Shown here one piece after another: positions 1 to 7,204 of a stretch of DNA of 47,056 nt. Below the pieces are notes generated by a model. It was given only the letters and a program-made list of their open reading frames with translations, did no database searches and had not been told where the DNA came from. Each line of letters begins with the position of its first letter. Within the stretch, counting starts at the first letter, position 1. Made by a program: the position numbers and the translations under genes. Origin of the DNA: Limosilactobacillus rudii (GTDB lineage Bacteria; Bacillota; Bacilli; Lactobacillales; Lactobacillaceae); NCBI RefSeq assembly GCF_014145455.1, contig NZ_JACIVB010000012.1, positions 1 through 47,056 on the forward strand, in the 5' to 3' direction.

Positions 1-114
1 GACTTCCTTCAGATTCCACCTCGCAGTGGACACCCTTGTCCTCGGCTCATGGTTCCGACTACTATGGCCCATAGCGGACTCTCACCGCCTAGCTAATATC
101 CATGCCGGGCGCAC
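1..114 (-). mobile_element. Group II intron, 5' end (partial)
   Basis: Read on the minus strand, the DNA begins GTGCGCCCGGCATGG at position 114, matching the GUGYG 5' splice-site consensus of bacterial group II introns. It continues into typical domain I sequence, including GGTGAGAGTCC and GGGTGTCCACTGCGAGGTGG. The intron runs off the left edge, so its reverse transcriptase ORF and 3' half are not visible. The 5' exon, from position 115 upward, is AT-rich non-coding DNA before a lipoprotein gene. The splice-site position is inferred from the consensus. Confidence 0.85.
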
Positions 115-212
115 TAATGTTAAATTCTTAAATTTCAACGAATTCACTAATTTATTGAGTCACAAGGATATAGAATTTGAAAAGAAAGAGTAACGATACT
201 TTGGGGGATATT

Positions 213-800
213 ATGAAAAAGATAGGTTTAATATGTAGCACATTGCTGATCTGTGGAACATTAGCAGCATGTGGTAGTCAATCATCAACAAAATCATCAA
301 AACTAGATAGTTTAAAGGCTGAACACTCTAGTTTAGTTGCAGAATCAAAAAAGAATGCTAAGCACTCCAAGAAGCCAAAGAAAACTCAAAAACGTGATAT
401 TAGTAGTTCAACAAGAACTTCAAAATCATCTAATTCAAGTGACAGTGTTCATTCAAACAGTAAAGGCAATCCAAGAGAATCTACAAACAACAACCAAACT
501 GGTCAAGGTGCTAATTCAAAAGTAAGCAATAACACAACAAACACTAATACTTCCAGTGGCAATACTTATGACGATGATACTTATAATGGTGACCCAAGCA
601 GATATAGAAATGGTACTCGAAAGCCAAGCACATTCAGTAACAGTCAGGATTATCAAGCATATCTTGCATATGAACAAGGTTTCAACTATGACAAATCAAC
701 GGGGCAAATGACACCAATGAACGATCAACAGCTTAATGATATGCGCCAGCAAATGAACAAAGACGGTGGACAAAGCTTTGGTCAAGGAGGTCAGCAATGA
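213..800 (+). CDS. Putative lipoprotein, low-complexity
   Basis: A 195-residue secreted lipoprotein of unknown function. The ATG at 213 follows a GGGGG ribosome site and is preferred over an in-frame TTG at 177, because it places a normal lipoprotein signal peptide at the N-terminus: lysines, a hydrophobic run, then the lipobox LAAC with the lipidated cysteine at residue 20. Residues of about 21-150 are a Ser/Lys/Asn/Thr-rich, probably disordered linker, followed by a more ordered tail rich in Tyr, Gln and Met. The stop overlaps the next lipoprotein gene by 4 bases, so the two are probably co-translated. No enzymatic motif is visible. It lies in an accessory island between an intron and an integrase. 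Confidence 0.75.
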   Translation: MKKIGLICSTLLICGTLAACGSQSSTKSSKLDSLKAEHSSLVAESKKNAKHSKKPKKTQKRDISSSTRTSKSSNSSDSVHSNSKGNPRESTNNNQTGQGANSKVSNNTTNTNTSSGNTYDDDTYNGDPSRYRNGTRKPSTFSNSQDYQAYLAYEQGFNYDKSTGQMTPMNDQQLNDMRQQMNKDGGQSFGQGGQQ

Positions 801-1276
801 GGAAACATAAGTTAGTTTTAATTGGCGCTACTTCCCTACTTTGTTTGACTCTTGGTGCCTGTGGTAATCAAAAGAATGAAACTAGCCAATCTACATCTGA
901 AGCACGAGAGGCTAATAGTTTGAAGAAAGATAATGCTAAGTTGAAAAAGCAGATTGCAAAAGATGAAAAGAACAAGGATAAAGATGAGATAGCAACCAGT
1001 TCATCTAGCGATCAAATTAATCAACTGCAAGAGTCTTCTCAAGCCAATACTCCACAAGCTTCTAGTGCTGTTTCTCAGCAAAGCGCAGGTAAATCATCTA
1101 GTATTGATAATTTTAATGGTGACATTCATGACTTCGTAAATACATATGGTGAAACAATGACCGCCTATAAGATAGATCATGGAATGTCACCCCAAGATGC
1201 TCTTGCGTCTACTCCTGATGACATGAAAACATCTGGAGAATTACAAGACCAATACATGATGAATGGCGGACAGTAG
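797..1276 (+). CDS. Putative lipoprotein with coiled-coil segment
   Basis: A 159-residue lipoprotein of unknown function, overlapping the preceding lipoprotein gene by 4 bases and preceded by a strong AGGAGG site. The signal peptide ends in the lipobox LGAC with the cysteine at residue 22. Residues of about 35-65 are Lys/Glu/Asp-rich with leucine spacing that suggests a coiled coil. A Ser/Gln-rich linker follows, then a compact C-terminal motif of about 45 residues containing YGETMTAYK, GMSPQDAL and MKTSGELQ. I recall similar tails in other lactobacillar lipoproteins but cannot name the family. It ends in NGGQ, much as its neighbour ends in GGQQ, so the pair may be diverged duplicates. Confidence 0.75.
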   Translation: MRKHKLVLIGATSLLCLTLGACGNQKNETSQSTSEAREANSLKKDNAKLKKQIAKDEKNKDKDEIATSSSSDQINQLQESSQANTPQASSAVSQQSAGKSSSIDNFNGDIHDFVNTYGETMTAYKIDHGMSPQDALASTPDDMKTSGELQDQYMMNGGQ

Positions 1277-1286
1277 TAAGCAAAAA

Positions 1287-1310
1287 GCCCACCCTATTTC
1301 TAGGGTGAGC
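1287..1310 (-). terminator. Rho-independent terminator, mainly minus strand
   Basis: The 7-bp stem CACCCTA/TAGGGTG with a 4-base loop is followed on the minus strand by GGC and TTTTT. It would end transcription coming leftward from the membrane-protein gene at 1475-2104. On the plus strand it lies between the second lipoprotein and the 48-codon ORF but has no T-tract on that side. Confidence 0.6.
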
Positions 1311-1331
1311 AATGAAAGGTGGTGATATCTA

Positions 1332-1478
1332 ATGCCGGAACATAAGCAAAAATCAATTAATAAAGTTTTTAAGCCAAACGAGACCTTCCAAAGATCTGGT
1401 AATAAAGGTCATCTTCCTACGCGTGGACAAAAACCTGGACCAAGTAAATCGAAGAATCATAATTCAAAGAAAGATTAG
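1332..1478 (+). CDS. Small basic protein, 48 aa
   Basis: An ATG at 1332, preceded by AAAGGTGGTGAT, opens a 48-codon ORF ending in TAG at 1476-1478. The product starts MPEHKQKSINKVFK and is very rich in Lys, Asn, Ser, Gly and Pro, with TRGQKPGPSKSK near the end. It has no hydrophobic segment, so it is probably a disordered, nucleic-acid- or membrane-surface-binding type of peptide; that is inference from composition. It follows two lipoprotein genes on the same strand. Its last 4 bases overlap the 3' end of the convergent membrane-protein gene. No family recognised. Confidence 0.55.
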   Translation: MPEHKQKSINKVFKPNETFQRSGNKGHLPTRGQKPGPSKSKNHNSKKD

Positions 1479-2104
1479 GATTCTCTAACAATGTAAAGTT
1501 TTACTTTCTTTTCAAAGTCTACTAAGACTCTACTTTCTTTTTGCTTTGATACGTATTTTGCAACTACCTGAAAATCTAAATCTGTTTCTGACTCGTCTAG
1601 CGGCATTAAAGAAATATCAAAATAATTATTACTACTTGCTTGTTGATAATCTAACCATCCTGCTGATATCAGATTATTATCAAAATCAAAAATATAAACT
1701 CGTTGAAATTTATTACTATTAAAAATAAAATCACGTGTAGACCTTGTATCTATTTCACTTTTATTTAATAATTTTGATCGTATCAGGTTGATTATGAACT
1801 TTCCAAGCATAAGTAAAGGATAAATTGCAATAACAGTACCAAAAATATCAAATAATAGGATTATACCAATAGTTATAACAATCCCTTTTTGTGATATTCC
1901 AAAAAAGGTATTTATCCAAAGGTATAAGAAAAAGTTCAAACCTGAAAATAATGTTATTACTAATTTCTTTTCGTCTGTAAAATTAAATGAATAGGAAACG
2001 GCATCTAATTTTTCTAAAATAGCATAATTTAAATATCCAAAACAACCAGAAGTTACTAATAACGAAATTACTGAAAATATAATTTGGGTGATTTCTTTTT
2101 GCAA
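1475..2104 (-). CDS. Hypothetical membrane protein
   Basis: A 209-residue protein with about three hydrophobic helices (roughly residues 7-28, 50-70 and 75-105) and a soluble C-terminal half. It starts at a TTG preceded by AAAGGAG. The soluble part has an aromatic/Gly pattern, RVYIFDFDNNLISAGWLDY, followed by a Ser/Asn-rich segment and FDISLMPLD. This loosely recalls the DUF6338 type of membrane protein, but I cannot confirm that. It is transcribed against the lipoprotein genes and the integrase, as lysogenic-conversion or exclusion genes beside phage integrases often are. It is strongly AT-rich compared with the core genes. Confidence 0.7.
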   Translation of the reverse strand: MQKEITQIIFSVISLLVTSGCFGYLNYAILEKLDAVSYSFNFTDEKKLVITLFSGLNFFLYLWINTFFGISQKGIVITIGIILLFDIFGTVIAIYPLLMLGKFIINLIRSKLLNKSEIDTRSTRDFIFNSNKFQRVYIFDFDNNLISAGWLDYQQASSNNYFDISLMPLDESETDLDFQVVAKYVSKQKESRVLVDFEKKVKLYIVRES

Positions 2105-2230
2105 TACTTTGCTCCTTTCTTGAATTACATTGGCTAAAGTATAGCATTATCAACTGGTTTAAACAATTTAAAGCGGTCAATTCCGTGGCCGTTTTAAAAA
2201 TAGCATCCAAAGAACACCAGTTTGCATTTA

Positions 2231-2371
2231 AGGAGGTGGTGCCCTATGCAAAATAAAAAAACCTATTCCCTACTGCAATAGGAAACAGGTCTACTAATTC
2301 AACTAATCTTCACTGCAATGAAGATTAGTTATGGAGTTAAAAATCAGTTACATCCCCTAATTTTTAACTCC
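2231..2371 (+). other. Decayed small-toxin (holin-like toxin) locus, hairpin-rich
   Basis: A very strong ribosome site, AGGAGGTGG (2231-2239), precedes ATG 2246, but the frame closes after 11 codons at TAG 2279-2281. Three inverted repeats follow: CCTATT/AATAGG (2262-2267, 2277-2282), a perfect 12-bp stem (2301-2312, 2319-2330) and another perfect 12-bp stem (2333-2344, 2360-2371). On the minus strand the first stem is followed by TTTTTTT, so it could terminate an antisense RNA. From memory, lactobacillar holin-like toxin (Hol-Tox) loci share the AGGAGGTGGTGCC leader and a tail of AATAAAAAAACC plus hairpins. Here the toxin body of about 30 codons seems to be missing. This block accounts for most of the 308-base gap between the flanking genes. 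Confidence 0.45.
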
Positions 2372-2412
2372 TTCATTATAACATTTGTATTTATCTGAAT
2401 GGAGGAACATTT

Positions 2413-3621
2413 ATGTGGGTAGAAAAAAGAAAAATTAAAATCAATGATAAAAATAAACCTGGAAAAAAGATTGAAGTTACCCGATATAAGTTTATTGAAC
2501 GCTACAAAGACTCTTTAACAGGAAAAGAACACAAAGTATCGGTGACCTATAATCGCGATAATGCTCGTATTAGAAAAGCTGCACTTAATGAAATTAATGA
2601 TAAGATCGATAAGTTACAAAAACAAGTTAATCAAAAAGCTACTACTTTAACCCTTAAACAACTTGGCACGCTATTTTTAAGTTACTACGAACCAACTGTT
2701 GCACCAAGAACATATATCTACCATAAATCACTTCTTAATCAAATCTATGAGGATTTAGGTGAAGATATACTAGTTGTCAGAATAACTACACCAATGTTAA
2801 ATCGATACTTTGATAGTAAACTATACAATTCTGACACCAGCTTATCAAACAGTTACGTTAATGCCCTTAAGAAAACACTCTCTCTTCTATATAAGTATGC
2901 TAATCGTTATGGATATCTTTCTATCAATCCAGTTAAAGATTCCCAAATTACCTTTAAAGATGAAACAGAAACTAAGCGGGATCGAATTGAAAACAAGTAT
3001 TTAAATAAAAAAGAATATCAAAAGATTCTCAAATACTGCGATAAAAAACATAAGCAATATTTGAAAGATGCTTTTGAACTGCAATACTTGACTGGCCTAC
3101 GATTTGGTGAATTATCAGCACTCCAAGTTAAAGATGTATTCGAAAAAGATGGGCACACCTATCTGGATATCAATGGAACAATGGTTACAACTGATACTCA
3201 TCCTATTCGTCACTTTAAATCTAAACGAACTAAAACTTTAGCTGGTTTAAGACAGGTACTTCTTTCACCACATGCCACTAAAATCGTTCAGCGTAACTGT
3301 ATAGGAAAGAAAAAGGACGAATGGTTAATTTCCCATAGGACTAAAAAAAGTGGCTCAAATAGCCCTTTAATTCTCAATTCAGCTAATAGTTTTTTAAAAC
3401 ATGCTGCTAAAGAAGAAAAAATAAGCAAAAAAGTTACAACCCATATTTTTAGACATACCCATGTTTCAAATTTAGCTGATATGGGTGTTCCACTTCGAGT
3501 AATTCAAAAACGTGTAGGGCATGCTGATAGTGACATCACCAGAAGAATCTATCTGCATGTTACCAAACATGCTAAAGAAGAATTTATTGATATGATCGAC
3601 AAAATTGATGATACAGAATAA
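2413..3621 (+). CDS. int: Phage-type tyrosine integrase
   Basis: A 402-residue site-specific recombinase of the temperate-phage/ICE integrase family, which integrates and excises an element by strand exchange at att sites. An N-terminal arm-binding region (about 1-75) has basic repeats typical of the AP2-like domain. A SAM-like core-binding domain follows (about 80-180), then the catalytic domain (about 195-395). All catalytic residues appear present: Arg230 in TGLRFGEL, Lys274, His344 and Arg347 in THIFRHTH, His370 in VGHADSD, and the nucleophile Tyr380. RBS GGAGG lies before ATG 2413. No repressor, excisionase or structural phage gene remains nearby, so this is probably the last intact gene of a decayed prophage or integrative element. 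The start and length are normal for the family. Confidence 0.93.
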   Translation: MWVEKRKIKINDKNKPGKKIEVTRYKFIERYKDSLTGKEHKVSVTYNRDNARIRKAALNEINDKIDKLQKQVNQKATTLTLKQLGTLFLSYYEPTVAPRTYIYHKSLLNQIYEDLGEDILVVRITTPMLNRYFDSKLYNSDTSLSNSYVNALKKTLSLLYKYANRYGYLSINPVKDSQITFKDETETKRDRIENKYLNKKEYQKILKYCDKKHKQYLKDAFELQYLTGLRFGELSALQVKDVFEKDGHTYLDINGTMVTTDTHPIRHFKSKRTKTLAGLRQVLLSPHATKIVQRNCIGKKKDEWLISHRTKKSGSNSPLILNSANSFLKHAAKEEKISKKVTTHIFRHTHVSNLADMGVPLRVIQKRVGHADSDITRRIYLHVTKHAKEEFIDMIDKIDDTE

Positions 3622-3632
3622 TTTTATAACGC

Positions 3633-3672
3633 AAAAAAGGAACTGACTTAATATAAATCAGCTCCTTTTTTT
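3633..3672 (+). terminator. Terminator of integrase gene
   Basis: An imperfect stem pairs AAAAAAGGAACTGA with TCAGCTCCTTTTTTT just after the integrase stop. The run of seven T residues makes it a good intrinsic terminator. Confidence 0.75.
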
Positions 3673-3690
3673 GCCCCCTCAGTGCCCCCT
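3672..3690 (+). repeat. Direct repeat next to integrase (possible att-region element)
   Basis: The octamer TGCCCCCT occurs twice with an 11-base period (3672-3679 and 3683-3690), immediately past the integrase terminator. This is where a phage attachment or arm site would be expected. The assignment is inferred from position alone, because the opposite att site is not visible. The remaining gap to 3866 is AT-rich with no gene that I can see. Confidence 0.3.
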
Positions 3691-3866
3691 AAGCTTATTT
3701 GGTAATATAAAATATAGGCTTAGTTCTTACTGCCACAAGGGACTATAATTTTTTAGTAGTTTGCCTTGAAGACAAACGTTTAATAAATATTTAATATTTT
3801 CAAATACAGTTTATCACTATTCCCTATCAAGGACAACTATTTTTAATTCAGGAATAAAGCTTAAGT

Positions 3867-4586
3867 TTATTTCTTATTTTTTAGCAATTGGACCTCATCA
3901 GGCTTTAATGCACGAAATTCACCAGGTTGTAGTCCATGTAAATTGAGAGGACCATAAGTTTCACGGTGTAATTTAATAACAGGGTGACCGACAGCTTTAA
4001 ACATATTTTTCACTTGGTGGTTTCTCCCCTCGTGAATTGTCAGCTGGACTAAACTCGTTTTTTTATTACGGTCAATATTGATTAGCTTAGTTTTAGCAGA
4101 CTTAGTTTTGCGACCATCGATAACAACTCCTAAACGTAACTGCTTCAATTCGCTATTTTCGATAATCCCGTTAACTTTTGCAATATATGTTTTTTCCACT
4201 TCATACTTTGGATGCATTAATTTATTAGCTAAAGCACCGTCATTAGTTAAGAGAATAATACCTGTCGTGTCGTAATCTAGTCGACCAACAGGATAAATCC
4301 GTTCGTCAACATCCTCATCATGGATAATATCAGTAACTGTTCGCCGCCCTTTTTCGTCATGAGCACTTGAAATAACACCACGAGGCTTATTCAATAAATA
4401 ATATACATGCTGTTCGCGTTGAATAGGCACCCCGTTTACCACTATCTCATCATGAACGCCCACCTTGGTTCCTAATTCAGTCACTTTTTGCCCATTAACA
4501 ACTACTTTTCCTGCTAATATTAACTTTTCAGATGCACGACGGGAAGCAACGCCTGCTTCCGCCATCGCTTTTTGTAAACGTTCCAT
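3867..4586 (-). CDS. rluB: Ribosomal large-subunit pseudouridine synthase B
   Basis: A 239-residue RsuA/RluB-family pseudouridine synthase. RluB family members isomerise a uridine in helix 80 of 23S rRNA. An N-terminal S4 RNA-binding domain (about residues 1-55, with GVASRRASEKLI) precedes the catalytic domain. The family motif GRLDYDTTG contains the catalytic aspartate, Asp104, and the NKPRG motif lies at about 66-70. Length is normal. Its ATG overlaps the stop of scpB by one base, making it the last gene of the cvfB-xerD-ribT-scpA-scpB-rluB operon. RsuA-type relatives are similar, but the scpAB neighbourhood is the standard rluB context in Firmicutes. Confidence 0.93.
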   Translation of the reverse strand: MERLQKAMAEAGVASRRASEKLILAGKVVVNGQKVTELGTKVGVHDEIVVNGVPIQREQHVYYLLNKPRGVISSAHDEKGRRTVTDIIHDEDVDERIYPVGRLDYDTTGIILLTNDGALANKLMHPKYEVEKTYIAKVNGIIENSELKQLRLGVVIDGRKTKSAKTKLINIDRNKKTSLVQLTIHEGRNHQVKNMFKAVGHPVIKLHRETYGPLNLHGLQPGEFRALKPDEVQLLKNKK

Positions 4587-5191
4587 TAATTATCGTCCTT
4601 TCGTCCTTCGCGTGCTTGTAGTGCTTCAAGGAAAATATCTCCATTCATATCACCAAGATCCAATTCATCTTGTTCTGGCAACGGAGGTAACTCATCTAAA
4701 TTACTTAGTCCAAAATAATCTAAAAACGCTGGAGTGGTGGAATATAAGAATGGACGGCCGGGAGCGTCTAATCGACCATCAGTAGTAACCAGCCCCCGAA
4801 CCATCAATTTTTGTAGCGATCCTGAGCTTTGGACTCCGCGAATATCATCAATTTCTAGTCGAGTGATTGGTTGGCGGTATGCAACAATCGCTAGGACTTC
4901 TAGTAGTGCTTTGGTTAACGGTACAGTAAGCGGTACTTCAAAATAATGCTTAATCACTCCTGCTAGCTGATGCTTAGTTGCTAAGCGGTATGTCTGATTG
5001 CTTTCTAAAAGAACAAATGCTGATGACGGATCATTTTCATATTTAATCTTTAAATCTTGTAAAATTGATAAGATAGCAGGTTTCATAAATCCAGAAACTT
5101 TTGATAAATCACCAAGTGTAATTCCTTCGTCTCCACTGATAAATAATAACCCCTCAATTTGTGCCTGATTGGTTAGCTTCGTATTCGTCAC
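4586..5191 (-). CDS. scpB: Segregation and condensation protein B
   Basis: A 201-residue ScpB, the winged-helix kite subunit that dimerises and joins ScpA to the SMC condensin ring for chromosome compaction and segregation. The sequence shows the two tandem winged-helix regions and the conserved AIVAYRQPITRLEIDDIRG segment in the second. Start is GTG at 5191 after a GGAGGG site, which lies inside the scpA coding sequence: the genes overlap by 38 bases. The C-terminal tail is acidic, as is usual. Its position between scpA and rluB supports the call. Confidence 0.95.
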   Translation of the reverse strand: MTNTKLTNQAQIEGLLFISGDEGITLGDLSKVSGFMKPAILSILQDLKIKYENDPSSAFVLLESNQTYRLATKHQLAGVIKHYFEVPLTVPLTKALLEVLAIVAYRQPITRLEIDDIRGVQSSGSLQKLMVRGLVTTDGRLDAPGRPFLYSTTPAFLDYFGLSNLDELPPLPEQDELDLGDMNGDIFLEALQAREGRKDDN

Positions 5192-5945
5192 TCTTAGGTC
5201 CCTCCACTAATATTATTGGATCAAATAATCCACTTTGATTAATAAGGATTGCTTGATGTTTTGCTAATTCAAGAATTGCTAAAAAGGTTGTAACTAACCC
5301 ATCACGGGTCTTTAAATCTACGAAAAGATCATCAAATCGGGCTGACCCTTGCCGCACAATTGCAAATACTTCTTTCATCTGATGGCTAACACTTACCTTT
5401 TCTGCTGATACTGTTTCAACAATTGGCGATGCTAGTTGGTGACGACGCAAAACACTAGCAAATGCTGATTGCAATTCACCTAAACTAATCCCTGGTTCAA
5501 CACTGGTCTTTACTAACTCATCAGGGACCTGCATTGCGGGCCTTGTATACTCTTGCTGACGTAAACTTTCCTTAACTTTTAAATGATCTGCCGCCTTTTT
5601 ATAGCGTTGATATTCAAGTAACTGATCAACCAATTCTTGACGAGGATCGACTTCTGCAACTTCCGGCTCATCTTCCATTATTGGTGGTGCCGGTAAGAGC
5701 ATCTGGCTTTTTATATTCATAAGTGTTGCAGCCATTACAAAGTATTCACCTGCCACCTCTAGTTGATGACTTTGCATTTGATGTAAATATTCTAAGTATT
5801 GACTTGTAATTTGTGAAATTTCTATATCATAAATATCCATCTCAGATTGCTTGATTAAGTGCAGCAATAAATCTAGTGGTCCTTCAAAATCATGTAATTT
5901 AATAGTTGGCTGAAATGAATTTTGTAGTTGTACCTGCTCACTCAT
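5154..5945 (-). CDS. scpA: Segregation and condensation protein A
   Basis: A 263-residue kleisin that bridges SMC heads and binds ScpB. The N-terminal part carries the hallmark FEGPLDLLLHLI (about residues 19-30) and DIEISQITSQYL. The C-terminal winged-helix part, with FLAILELAKHQ, is the SMC cap-binding region. A coiled, acidic middle segment links them. ATG 5945 has an upstream GGGAGAG site, and the gene overlaps the end of ribT by 8 bases and the start of scpB by 38 bases. This points to translational coupling of the two condensin subunits. Length and order are typical for Firmicutes. Confidence 0.96.
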   Translation of the reverse strand: MSEQVQLQNSFQPTIKLHDFEGPLDLLLHLIKQSEMDIYDIEISQITSQYLEYLHQMQSHQLEVAGEYFVMAATLMNIKSQMLLPAPPIMEDEPEVAEVDPRQELVDQLLEYQRYKKAADHLKVKESLRQQEYTRPAMQVPDELVKTSVEPGISLGELQSAFASVLRRHQLASPIVETVSAEKVSVSHQMKEVFAIVRQGSARFDDLFVDLKTRDGLVTTFLAILELAKHQAILINQSGLFDPIILVEGPKSDEYEANQSGTN

Positions 5946-6294
5946 TATTTCTCTCCCACATACTTATTATTGGCTGGGTTGTTAATGTTCCTAATAATCG
6001 TTTATCCGAGTACTGGTCATGAATTGCGCTTAGTAACGAAAAAATATTATGCCCAGTTCGTTCACTCGGCGTAAATGACAGACGTCGAACTAAAATATAG
6101 TAGTCACCAATTTCGAGAATAACAATTCCAATGAAGTGACTGTCATCCATATCTTTCCATAAAAATATTGGCCAATCATTAGCTGTTGCCCGGTCTAATT
6201 CTTCCATAAAACGATTATTTTTGCGTAAATCAGCTACTAACGACAATAAACCCAAAGCTATCTTCTGATAATCTTGACGGTAACGAACTAACAT
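5938..6294 (-). CDS. ribT: RibT-like GNAT-family protein
   Basis: A 118-residue protein resembling Bacillus RibT, a small GNAT-fold acetyltransferase-like protein. The N-terminus, MLVRYRQDYQKIALGLLS, is similar to what I recall of B. subtilis RibT, which sits between the riboflavin genes and scpA. Here no rib genes are adjacent, but the position upstream of scpA is conserved. The central region, WPIFLWKDMDDSHFIGIVILE, fits the GNAT beta-sheet. The usual acetyl-CoA-binding Q/RxxGxG loop is weak: SERTGHNIF is the closest match. Catalytic activity is therefore uncertain, and no substrate is known. RBS AAAGGA precedes ATG 6294. Confidence 0.7.
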   Translation of the reverse strand: MLVRYRQDYQKIALGLLSLVADLRKNNRFMEELDRATANDWPIFLWKDMDDSHFIGIVILEIGDYYILVRRLSFTPSERTGHNIFSLLSAIHDQYSDKRLLGTLTTQPIISMWERNNE

Positions 6295-6307
6295 TATGGA
6301 TTCCTTT

Positions 6308-7204
6308 CTATGCGCGGGGATGATATTTGATATAGTTTGCGGTAAGTTCTTGGGGAGATACCTTTAAATATGGCTGTAGTGCTTTCATCGCATTATATCC
6401 GAGAATTTCTTGAAGTAATTGAATATCTGCACCATTTTCGATTAAGTGAACCGCAAAAGAATAGCGAATAGTTTGTGGTGTTACTTCCTTTGCTATTTGC
6501 GCCTTGTTTACCCACTCTTTCATTTTCTTCCAAATACCCTGACGAGTTAATGGTTGTCCATGAGCATTCACAAATACAGTCATTAATTTGCTGTCTTTTG
6601 TTAACTGTGGCCGACCACTTTCAAGATATTTTTTCAGCCAAATTACTGCTGGCTTGCTCAATGGTATTATCCGCTCGCGGCCGTTCTTTCCCGTAAGCTG
6701 TAATAACTTTACGTCTAAATGAAGCGCGGTAATTTTTAAGGTAATCACTTCACTAACCTTCATCCCTGTAGCATCTAAAACCTCTAATAATGCCCGATCA
6801 CGAAGACCAATCGGCGTTGAAGGATCAGGAACCTGTAATAACCGCTCAATTTCTTCTTCTGATAAAATTACCGGTGGTGTTGATTGATCATCAATGTCAT
6901 ATTGATGGTCAATCATATCCATCGGATTTACTGTTAAATAATGATGGCGAACCATATACTTATAGAATTGCCGTAAACTTGAAATCACCCTATTAATTGT
7001 TGAGTTTGCTTTATGCTGGTGTCGAAAAGTATTTAGTACTTCAATAAGCATGTATTGATCTACTTGTTGCCATTGGGACACCCCACGACTCGTTAAATAC
7101 GCCATGGTTTGATTAAGATCCCGGCGATAGCTCATAATCGTATTATCACTAAGATGACGATCATTTACCAAAAATTTTAAAAATTCAGCAACTTCTTTCT
7201 CCAT
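6308..7204 (-). CDS. xerD: XerD-like tyrosine recombinase with degenerate active site
   Basis: A 298-residue XerC/D-family protein. Canonical XerD resolves chromosome dimers at dif with XerC and FtsK. The N-terminal SAM-like domain (about 1-95) and catalytic fold (about 110-298) are complete and the length is normal. However, active-site positions differ from consensus: the first Arg, in TG(L)RVSE, is Lys149 (GMKVSEV); the HxxRH motif reads QTIRY (Gln244, Arg247, Tyr248); and the LGH histidine is Tyr270. Lys173, Arg247 and the nucleophile Tyr279 remain. Streptococcal XerD-like proteins beside scpAB are likewise described as lacking catalytic residues. The gene may thus encode a non-recombining DNA-binding protein. 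Its ATG overlaps the cvfB stop by one base. Confidence 0.88.
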   Translation of the reverse strand: MEKEVAEFLKFLVNDRHLSDNTIMSYRRDLNQTMAYLTSRGVSQWQQVDQYMLIEVLNTFRHQHKANSTINRVISSLRQFYKYMVRHHYLTVNPMDMIDHQYDIDDQSTPPVILSEEEIERLLQVPDPSTPIGLRDRALLEVLDATGMKVSEVITLKITALHLDVKLLQLTGKNGRERIIPLSKPAVIWLKKYLESGRPQLTKDSKLMTVFVNAHGQPLTRQGIWKKMKEWVNKAQIAKEVTPQTIRYSFAVHLIENGADIQLLQEILGYNAMKALQPYLKVSPQELTANYIKYHPRA

